NCBI RefSeq assembly: GCF_037975245.1
Contig: NC_092578.1
Span: 6,057,001-6,121,000 of the forward strand
Source: Apostichopus japonicus
Lineage: Eukaryota; Echinodermata; Holothuroidea; Aspidochirotida; Stichopodidae
Length of the DNA: 64,000 nt
Reading direction: 5' to 3'
The position numbers and the translations under genes were made by a program. The notes under the pieces were generated by a model that was not told the origin of the DNA, ran no database searches, and saw only the letters and a program-made list of their open reading frames with translations. Positions 47,913 to 57,411 of this stretch are shown here, piece by piece. Within the stretch, counting starts at the first letter, position 1, and the number at the start of each line of letters is the position of its first letter.

Positions 47913-48160
47913 TCCAAAAGTCAAGTGATTACCAGCTAATGGCCCTGACAATCTCTGTCGTATGGACCCAGCCTGGCACCCATGGTTGTAGTCCAAAAGT
48001 AATGTGAGTACCAGCTACTAGCCCTGACAATCTCTGTCGTATGGACCCAGCCTGGCACCCATGGTTGTAACCCAAGGAGGACCATATCTGTGCACCATCT
48101 AGTAAAAGACAAGCTCTGCTGCATGGACCCTGCCTGGTACCCATGCTTGTAACCAGAGGG
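47837..48160. repeat. 80-bp tandem repeat of the last coding exon, stop codon included (3 good copies plus 1 decayed)
   Basis: The unit covers the final 19 codons plus stop and some 3' UTR. gccctgacaatctctgtcgt begins at 47862, 47942 and 48021. Copies 2 and 3 each still read PDNLCRMDPAWHPWL and a stop (TAG, TAA) in their own frame. A fourth, decayed copy runs from about 48113. Periods of 79-81 put copies 2 and 3 out of frame with the first. Confidence 0.95.
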
Positions 48161-49875
48161 TAGTAGGGGAGAGGATAGGGGCATAACTGTCAACCATCAA
48201 GTGAGTGACAATGTTTGGGAATTTTCTCCTGCTTGGCTGTAATTCACATTACCGAATGGAATTGGTACCCATGGAGCAGGGAGGGGGATGGGGGGGGGAG
48301 GATTGAAAAGTATGACTAATGGTAGCCAGTTAATGAGGCAAAGTCAATCAATTAAGGTGACTGACATCTGTTGATGACCTTATTTGAGATGAGTCTATCC
48401 CTGGTAGAACCAGAGGATAAATGGGTTCTCATTGGTTATCTTGTTTGGTAATTAGTTTGCAATGAAAGTCTATAGCAAAATTACTTTCATGTTATTGTGG
48501 AGTATGTGGATAAAGATGGGTTGAATGATAGGCACAGAGGCATAAGTTGCTCTTAAATGTGTCATTCTCCTGATTGTACTAAACAATCGTAGAAAATGTC
48601 ATTTATTATAAGTTCATCAAGAACTTATGCTGTGTCATATACTGTGATACTCCTGCAGAAAGCCAACTTGTGTGTGTGACACCAAGTTACAAGGTATGTC
48701 ATGTGATAATAACACATCCAAATCTTATTGGATTTTGTTGCTACTTGTGTGCATGTAATTGCTGTTAAATATTATTGAATCATATTGGAGGAAGTGGCAC
48801 TAATTAACATTTGACACTTGTTTACAGTGCAGTTAAGTGCCATAACTTTATGAGTGCCTGTAGTGAAAATGGGGTGAAAGAAGTGAATTTTGTAGATTTC
48901 TGTGCGTGAGTGTTGCCTTGTAAATTAAAACTTTTACTTTGTAATGGGGTTAGGAGAATAAAGGAAATCTAGTTGTACTTTATTAACTGCATAGGGCACT
49001 GATAATTGATATAAAATATATTAAATAAATTAGGAAAGGGACAACCAATATTCAAGTGCAAGTATGGTTGTTGCTTTAAGGGTGGTTTTATATATTTATT
49101 CCAAAGTTGAGGCAATGTGTTATCTCTGCACAGAATGGATGTGCCCTGTTTGTTCTTAAGTACATTAATAAGCAGGAATTATTATAATACATAATGTAAA
49201 GTTAGCTTTCATAGTATGTTGTAAGTTAAAGTGCAGTAATAATAATACTACTGTGGCCAATAGTGACCATATTGTGTATGTCCACTATACTATTATTTAT
49301 CCCCTTGTTGGACTATTTTAATTTGGGAAAGTTTCTTTCTTTCTGCTAGTTAAAGTGTATATTGAGAATATGTAACTTTAATTTGCACACTCAATAAGTG
49401 TAATGTTTGTGAATTAAAAGAATCTTTTAATATTGCATAATGTCAGCAAATCATGATTATGAAGAAAGCTGGAGTTTAAGAAACTAGATTAAAAAATTAG
49501 GGTTGAATAATTAATAAAAGAAAATAACCTGTTCAGAAATACATACATTGAAGTGTAATATGTTACCCTTAATATGTATATTCATAACTGTTTTCTTTTA
49601 TAAGAAGCATGTATATATGTCTAGATAAACATTTTCAAAACCAAAGTAAACATCATCTGTTTTCTTTCTTTGATTTTTTTTTTTTTTTTTTTTTATCTCT
49701 ACATTTGTCAATCTAAGGTGCTTCATTTATTATGTCTTTGGATTTGTTTTGCCTTTTGTATGATATGAATGCATACGTGATGCAATGTATTTATTGAGAC
49801 ATATGGTTGTCATGTGACGTCATCTACCATTTGAGAAACACCTTTGTGAAAATAAAGAGGCCTTTGTTTAAACTC
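47913..49875 (+). other. TRRAP: TRRAP 3' UTR (inferred)
   Basis: Runs from the stop codon to about 20 bases past AATAAA at 49,851. Its first 250 bases are the repeated coding copies. The rest is AT-rich with no gene. An earlier AATAAA at 48,957 could give a shorter form. Confidence 0.55.
49851..49856 (+). terminator. TRRAP: poly(A) signal AATAAA
   Basis: AATAAA followed about 25-30 bases later by a T/GT-rich stretch (attttatgtgtcttttc), as expected for a vertebrate-like polyadenylation site. Confidence 0.6.
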
Positions 49876-49885
49876 GATTTTATGT

Positions 49886-50985
49886 GTCTTTTCATCATTT
49901 TACCTCGTTTATTGAAGTTCAGCGACGAACAAATGCTTGTATAAACTGACATCTAACTTTGACATTTCAAAGAGGGAGCACCAAACACACCTGACCTTTC
50001 ACCACCGTTGCATTGCTACAAGAACTAAAGGAAGAAGATAAAGTAAAAATTCATCCCCTCCACCCCCCCTCCCCCCCCTCCTACTCCCATTCCCAGCTCC
50101 CCCAAAATTCTCTTTTGATGATAGCAAGATCATTTGTTGCAAGATTAAATTTATTATTAACTTAACTGAAAAAGACCTATTTTATTGCTACTGATAAAAC
50201 CAGTGTTATGAGGCATGCATGCTTTTTTTTATGAGCATTCACGTGGGTGGAACATAATTTTCAATCCTTCATTTCTCTTCTAGTTTGTAATGTTATTCAT
50301 GAGAGGACAGAACTATGATATACTGCAAGTTTTTAGCTCAAAGGCAGTTAAATGCAGATACATAAAATGTCATAGGAAACTTCTCTGTTCAATATATATA
50401 ACGTTTGAGGAGACAGAAGAAAATAGTCTGTAATTTACCTCGCTATATCATTGGCTATAAAATAGCAAGGATATTAAACATCTGGCGCCTCAAGGGACCT
50501 TATCCAATCTTAACTCAGTAAAAAGTTTTATTTTTCTTTGAGTTCTCAATTTATTTAATGCACCCTTCATTAACTTCTAACTTAATACGTTCCACCCATA
50601 TTAGCCTATAAAGTGATCTGTGCTAACTGAGGAAGACGATTTAGAGAGATTGCTGTTTATTAAAACAGGATTTATACGTTAATTCTAAAAGATTTATGAA
50701 ATATGATACGAAAGAGAATTGTGAATGAAATCTTTGTTTAGCAGTTGACAGTCACCTGATTAAAGTGAACCTATTTGTGCTGAATTTTGAAATGTATGTT
50801 CATTGCCATTAACAATACTGTTGATAGTATGCCTAATGTAACTCTGTGAGTATGGCTGGCAAACGGGTTGATAAAAAAAATTGTGAGGGCAAAATACTCT
50901 CAGGTTTATGTACTAAGGATCTTCTTCTGAGCAATATTTGGTACATCAGTTAAAACTAGGCAAAAAAGGGTAAGGGGGTGGGTGG
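49886..50985. other. intergenic, no feature recognised
   Basis: AT-rich sequence with one C-rich run (50058-50085). No coding frame with conserved sequence was seen on either strand. Confidence 0.6.
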
Positions 50986-51561
50986 GGTGGGAGCATAGGC
51001 GTACGGGACCATTTCAGTTTGGGGGGGCAGAACTTTTTGTGCCCGAAAGTTCCCGTGACACTATCTAAGCGGAGCGCCACCATCGGTTGGCGCGTAGCGT
51101 ACAAGCAAATTTTTGGCACACAATGCCTCTCAGATTGCCGGAAACGGCACTTCTGAGGCCTTGCAAGTTGCATCTAAACATTCTTTATTTTATAATCTCA
51201 CGTTTTAGAAATTTACATTTCCCCAAAAATTTGGTAAATTAGAAGAAGAAAAAATGGTAACATCACTTTGAAGGGGAAAAATGGGACAGTATATTTTTTA
51301 AGCTCCTATTTAGTTACCTTATTTATTATTTTAACACAGTACTCAGCTACCTCCAGAAAAACATACATTGTTCAACGACACGTAGGCGGGATAATGTCGC
51401 TGTGTCGGGTGAGACTGCAATTTGTCTCACAAAAAAGTATAAAATATAACAAAGAATATGATAAACCTGTACTTCTAGGCTTGTAGGCACCTCCCCCCCC
51501 CCCCACCATCCATGAACAAGAATACGTTTCTTATATACACTCATTTTGGGGATGTCCAGGT

Positions 51562-52209
51562 CAAGGGCGGCGAAAGCACTTTTAATCTTGGGGGGGGGGG
51601 GCACCGACATCAAAGGGCACTTTGCAGATATTCGATTGGACTGATGCAGCCTTATATTTAGTACCCTTTATAACTCTTATTGTATTATCTTATTTGTGTA
51701 AACACATCACTCCATCAACGCCCCCCCCCCCCCCTAAAGGAAAATATGCATACTAGCACTGCAATATCCAATGCGCAAATTGGGAAACAAAGAACAAGTT
51801 TTCTTTTGAGACAAAATGAGGTGAAATCATGCTAGTTGCTAATGTAGGAATCTTCCGAATTAGAGTTTTTTCTTGTTAATATCTAAACAAACTTTTCCAT
51901 TCGAAATAGCTTTGAGTTTGACCCACAGAAATTCATTAAAAGTCACGGGCTTAACCAGGATTTGCAAAGTTGTATGCACGACTATCTGAGCGGAGCGCCA
52001 CCATTGGTTGGCGCGGAGCGTACTAGAAAATTTTTGGTTTTACATACCCCTCAGATGGCCGGAAACGGCCCTTCCCGAGTGTTCATTCTGGTTCCCTGGC
52101 CTCTTGCTAACTTGAGGCACCTCAATTTTTATGTTAAAAAAGGCACATTTTTAACCTGAGGAAAAGTGGGGGGCACGTGCCCCCTGTGCCCCCGGTTCCG
52201 CCGCCCTTG
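51562..52209. mobile_element. 648-bp related element nested in 50994-52587, TSD 7/8
   Basis: Termini caagggcggcgaaagc and ggttccgccgcccttg are inverted repeats. The flanks gtccaggt (51554-51561) and gtccaagt (52210-52217) match at 7 of 8 bases. Contains the family core at 51981-52080. It inserted after the outer element. Confidence 0.82.
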
Positions 52210-52402
52210 GTCCAAGTATACAATTGACTAGTTAGAAAAAAAATTGATCGTGCAAAAAGCGTGGTAGCCCAGATGAACTGCGCTTACGGTGGTGTTACAC
52301 GGAAATATTCGGGCATCATGATGCTAAATAAAGAAAATCATGGAATTGTCTGGCAAAAATTTGAAAAAAGATTCGGGCAAGCTACTGCATATTTATATAT
52401 AT

Positions 52403-52539
52403 ATTTCCAGAGGAAAAGAAATTCGGGCAAAGTCCTGAACAATTCGGGTAGCCTAAGAGGAGAAAAAATATATTTTTTCTCCTCTTAGGCTGCCCGAATT
52501 GTTCAGGACTTTTGCCCGAATTTCTTGTCCTCTGGAAAT
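52403..52539. repeat. 137-bp near-perfect palindrome
   Basis: Arms of about 68 bases centre near 52471 (gagaaaaaatatattttttc) with only a few mismatches and almost no loop. It lies inside the outer transposable element and gives identical short open frames on both strands. Confidence 0.9.
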
Positions 52540-52595
52540 TTGGGGGGGCAGTCTGCCCCCCCTGCCCCCCCGCCTCGTACGCCTATGGGTGGGAG

Positions 52596-54051
52596 GATGA
52601 TGACACTCGAGCATAACATTGAGTATTTTAACTATTTCGTATTTAAATTTTCTTTTCAAATATTTGAAACGACGGCGTTAATGAATGAACCCACAAGCAC
52701 AAAATAAATAAGAGTGATTTACTGAAGCCAATTACGTACTAACATATTTTAAATCCTTTTTGGGCTTTGGCATCCATGTCCTGGACGACAATCTCGTCGT
52801 ACTAATTAGGGGAGTGGAGGAGGGGTATTGGATTTTTTTTCTGTAATTTCCCTTTTCATTATTTCCTTACCTATAATAGATTGTCACTTTTGCTATATTT
52901 TCTGAAATGCTGTTTAGTTTGACTCAGTGTTAACTTATAAGTTAAACTTGTCCACCACCACATATTCCACCACCACAGAGATTCACGAAGATCTTTTATA
53001 TTGCGACGTTCGAAACACCAACTAGCTGGCAATAAGCGCTACCAGTCTGCACGGTTCTAGTATACGCAAGTAGAGTATTATAGAACGTTCGCCGAGCTGT
53101 AATATGATGTTTTCTAAAGTGTCACCAACATACAAGTTCTCGAATTATCAAAGATAAGAAAAGTTGCGTAAGTTCAACTCCTGATTTTAAGGGTCAAAGT
53201 ATTTCATTCCAAAGATTAACATTCTTAACTTGGTAAAGTTTTTAATAGTAGGCCAACTTCCCTTTCCCCGCCCCATAACCTACCCTACCCTACCCCTCCC
53301 AAGACATTTCATACACTGCAGAGCGTTAAACTAGTAACACAAATTAAAGGTCCCTATTTGGTAGGAAAATGCTTTGGGTAGGTGGGCAATAAAAAGGCTG
53401 TTGGAGTTTAAGCCTAAATTACCATAATTCAAGTTGAAGTTCTAGAATAATGGGAGAAAAACGTGTGACTTTTTAGGACAATGACACAAAACCGTCAACT
53501 TAGTATTTCGACACTGTCGTTTGCGATCCTTAATGATGGTACAATAAAATAAAAATACGATTAAGACAAAATTCTTTGCAGTTATAAATATTTCCCTAAG
53601 GATCTTTCTTTTTTTTTCTTTCAATATTTAGACTAGAATCCTAGTTGTATTAGTCTATTTTCTTCCCATTTTTTTTTCTTATCATTAACATAGGCCAACA
53701 ACCTACTTCAGTCGAAGGAGGTATTTCGGGATTGGAGCTTAATTTAATAACATGATCCCATTAAGATATACGAATCGATATGCATTCATCATGCTGATAA
53801 GTTAACACAAAACACTAGGGAATATATATAATATATATATATATATATATAATATCGAGTAGCCCAGTAAACTTCCCGTTCTAAATATTTCATTTTGATA
53901 AAGCAGCTAAACTTTATTTGAAATATCTACCTCTATTTTCTTAATTGAAACTACTTTGCAGACGGTCCAATAGGCCATTTGTCATAGCAATCCGTCTTAC
54001 GTTTTCCTCTAAAGTTTCTCTAAGTTTCACACAAGAGTATAGGCATATAAA
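52596..54051. other. intergenic, AT-rich, no gene recognised
   Basis: Contains an AT dinucleotide run (53821-53852) and a short ccctacc-type stretch (53276-53300). Nothing coding was recognised. Confidence 0.6.
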
Positions 54052-54097
54052 CAGGTGCGTATCCAGGGGGGGCGTTGGGGGCGCGCGCCCCCCGGGT

Positions 54098-54219
54098 AAG
54101 GAAAAGAGGAGAGAAAAAAAGAGAAGAAAAAGGGAAAAGGAGGGGGAAAAAAGAAAAGGAGGAGAGAAAGGAAGGGAAAAGAAAAAGAAAAAAGAGAGGA
54201 AAAGGAGAAAAGGAGGGAG
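54098..54219 (+). repeat. 122-nt uninterrupted purine run
   Basis: Every base from 54098 to 54219 is A or G. It explains poly-Phe/Leu/Ser and Arg/Lys/Glu-rich open frames here, which are not genes. Could adopt triplex (H-DNA) structure (inference). Confidence 0.95.
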
Positions 54220-54879
54220 TAGAATATAGCCAAGACCTCGGGAAGAGAAAGAGGAACAGTCATAGCGCTGATCACTATTATATACACAGGGTAGCCAGTG
54301 ACAGATCCGATGGATTACGGAGGGGGTGTGTGCCTCACCCTTCCCCTTACACCGACAACTCCATTTTTGACGTTTCCATTTTTCCTCTCTCACTAATGTA
54401 TCTATATAAATACTATATATGGTCTATCATAACGCGTGTGTGTATGGAATTGTACAACAATTGTGCTATATGGAACCAACTGTGGCTGGTCTTGAACTCG
54501 ACCGAGTCGTCGGGGAACATGACGCATTTCGGGAAGGGGCGACCGCCCCCTCCCCCCCCCCCCGAGCAAATTTTCTTTATGACATCGCTAGTAATTTCAA
54601 AATAGACAATGCTTAGATGCAATTTACAAGGCCTGGGAAGTGTCATTTCCAGCGATCTGGGAGGCATTTTCGGCCAAAATTTTTCTTGTACGCTTCGCGC
54701 CAACTCATGGTGGCGCTTCGCTTAGATAGTTTGCCTACAGGCTTCGCCCCTCCCTTGGCAATTACTCGCTACACGCGTGTTCGAATTTGTAAAGCAAAGA
54801 GCAGATATAACGTCATATCAGTGAGCATTGAAATGCATGTTCCACGATGAACAGCCTCAAAACTGTCTATATGTGTAGT

Positions 54880-55316
54880 CAAAGGCGTAGGAGCCCAATT
54901 GGATTTGGGGCTGTAACGACTTGCCCGAAAAAAAAGCCAAAATTTTTCGCGCGCGAAGCGCGCGTCCAACATATCGATGCCAATATCATATAAGCAAGCA
55001 TCGGTCATTACATTGCATGGCATCGTGTACCTTACGGTCCGTGAAAGTTGCACAGTATACCGCCGGATGCTAATGTAAACAACCAAATGTCTTATGTAGA
55101 TGGAGAAAAAGCATACAGATCCATTTATGTCAAATTTCTCTTTTACAGTAGTAATGTCGGCCAAGCTTACAACTTTATTTTGATTACCAAGGAGATCATT
55201 TTTAAGCTATTCATTGCTATTTATATTTCTTTCAGTAGGTGCCCGAAAAAATGGGAAAAAATTTGGTTGCGGGGGAGGGGGTGCAGCCCCCGCCTCCTAC
55301 GGGACCTACGCCTATG
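54880..55316. mobile_element. 437-bp inverted-terminal element with perfect 8-bp TSD, nested
   Basis: Starts caaaggcgtaggagcc and ends gggacctacgcctatg. tgtgtagt flanks both sides (54872-54879, 55317-55324). It carries a GC palindrome, cgcgcgcgaagcgcgcg, instead of the usual core, so it is a related subfamily. Confidence 0.88.
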
Positions 55317-55994
55317 TGTGTAGTGTTCGGTTTCGATATACCTGATATCGGAAATATCTGGTAGTTTTCATTTCCTTCAACCAAGTTTTATAATAGCCGT
55401 TATAAGAGGTATTAATATTTCTACACCAATAAATTAACTGTGTCTGAATTTTAGAAAATTTCCTCACCAACATTCTTCATCATACTTTCCTCTACTCGTG
55501 CAATTTTGACTAGTCTATTAGGGGTTGAAGGAGGTTTTTCTATATTGGTTGTCCATAGATTGAATTTTGTGCAACATTATGGGTATGTTTTGAAGTGATT
55601 TTTATTCACGAGAAATGTGAATTTTCAAATTCTCAACAAATAATCGGCTTAAAACCTTGAAAAGTGGGGCTTTCGGATATTGTGGGCCGTGACGTAGAAT
55701 CACCTACAAAAGCAATGCTCCATAGGACATGCAATCAGGTCGAACATGATGTGTGACTGGTGACAATCTTCAAAAAGGTTATGGATGGAAAAAAAACTTT
55801 TGGGAAATACTTGGTTCTCAGGCAAAAGTGTACATCTGGTTGGTCATTTTCAAGCCCGAGAAGTGCCATTTCCGGTGATCTGAGGGGTATCTAAACCAGA
55901 AATTTTCTGGTACGCTCCGCGCCAACCGATGGTGGCGCTCCGCTTAGATGGTAATTCGCGCCCCTCGGGTTAGAAAATCCTGGATACGCGCCTG

Positions 55995-57335
55995 ATAAAG
56001 TCTCACACTAAAAAACGTTTTTTTTCCAGTTGATTGTTTCTCTGAAAAAAAGTGAACAAGATAAGTATAGTAGGAAGTTTAAAAACAAAGGAGAGACGTA
56101 GAAGATTAAAAAATATATATATAATGATAAAAAACAAGCAAACAAGTGTGGAGGGGGTCTTCCCAGGAAGAATTTTAATCTTGTATATGTTACGGTGGTC
56201 CAAGCATGACATCAGAAATTCTATGTATTTTAGTTTCCAATTTCTACGTTTTTCTTTCATATTTCGAATATATATTCTCAAAATCTCGACATCTTTCTAT
56301 ACCGAAATTTCTTCTAAGCTAATTACTGCTAAAAATGTACCATCGTCTGGACTTTGTATTTAACATTTCGACTTTTTGCCTTCAATTTAATAAAAAATAA
56401 ATAAAAATAAAAGATAGGCAAACCTTTCTACAAATAGCCCATATTGGAAGTTCTCCGCTAGCACATTTTGAACTAAATCCAGAGCCAAATGCGAATTGTG
56501 GTTTTTTTGTCTAAATTATGAATTTGTCCGGCGGGTCTTGTTTATCTGGTCGGATCCCGGCATTGAGAAGCACATGCGAGCACATACCCCATATCCAGAT
56601 ACATCCCCATCTGTAATTAGCATTAACTATAGATGTCTTTCCCTAATCGAGTCAGTGATGTAACTGGTCTCACAAAGAGCAATAAACAATGCCATATGTT
56701 AAAGGTTTATTTGTACTTTCTCTTACAAACCCATTTCTTCAGCCTAATCTGAAAAGGTATGATACACCTTTTTTACTGAACAATCGAATTCTCGGTAACA
56801 AAAGAGCGTCCTACATCATACATAACGGTACAAACTGACTGATTGAAAACAACGAATAATGATAATCAATGATTGAGCTTTTGCTGGCGCACTGTGAGTT
56901 ACCTGGATACTAGCTTCCGCGGAAAAAGTACTTTCGCACTACTGTACCAAAATAACCTCTATATCGGCTTGAATTTTGCATGAAAAGTTTAGAATAAAAG
57001 CTGTATCTTTGTGTGGACCATATGAAGCTTAGCAATATACTTTTATGAACACAATTGTTTTCAGGAATGGTAGTAACTTACACCTTAGTTAAGGCGCAGT
57101 CTGTTCACCACATCTCGTGTTGCTAACAGTTGGCAGGGATTGACGGAATAAAGTAGCTGTATAACATAACGCGTAATGATAGTATCCGTTCAGTAGCTAG
57201 CAGACGATCATCGCTGTCGCAAACTAGAGCTGAACAATACTAACGTTAGGCCATATTTGAAACAAGTGCAGCAATATTGCCGGACAATACCATACTGGTT
57301 TATCGGAATATATAAATCATATTTTCCAGTGAAAA
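55995..57335. other. region upstream of the ERG-type channel gene
   Basis: No gene recognised. Expected to hold the promoter and 5' UTR of the channel gene. A tatataaat sequence at about 57309 is too close to the ATG to be trusted as a TATA box. A cag at 57327-57329 could be an acceptor for an upstream non-coding exon. Confidence 0.4.
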
Positions 57336-57411
57336 ATGCCTGTACGAAGGGGCCATGTGGCACCTCAAAATACCTTCATCGATACCATCATTCGGAAATT
57401 TGACGGACAAA
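57336..57411 (+). CDS. erg: ERG-type channel coding exon 1
   Basis: ATG to donor gtaagt (57412), phase 1 end. The first 25 residues are the amphipathic N-cap of ERG channels, which slows deactivation in vertebrate relatives (established knowledge). Confidence 0.95.

Larger units (their letters stand above)
50994..52587. mobile_element. 1.6-kb inverted-terminal element with perfect 8-bp TSD (outer element of a nest)
   Basis: Starts cataggcgtacggg and ends cgtacgcctatg, an inverted terminal repeat. The 8-bp duplication ggtgggag flanks it (50986-50993, 52588-52595), as expected for hAT-type insertion. It contains the conserved core (51060-51175), a nested sibling (51562-52209) and a 137-bp palindrome. 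No transposase recognised. Confidence 0.88.
54052..55994. mobile_element. 1.9-kb inverted-terminal element, reverse orientation, no clear TSD
   Basis: Starts caggtgcgtatccagg and ends cctggatacgcgcctg, near-perfect inverted termini. It contains two reverse-strand copies of the family core (54612-54731, 55851-55952) and a nested element (54880-55316). Only ataaa is shared by the two flanks, so the 8-bp duplication is absent or lost and the outer limits could belong to two different insertions. Confidence 0.65.

Noticed and set aside
53941-54605. Open frames rich in Phe/Ser/Leu (minus) or Lys/Arg/Glu (plus), up to 176 codons
   Set aside because: They come from the pure purine run inside a transposable element. 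There is no domain and no conservation signal.
57309-57317. TATA box for the ERG-type channel gene
   Set aside because: It lies about 25 bases before the ATG, leaving almost no 5' UTR. An upstream promoter with a spliced 5' UTR is more likely.
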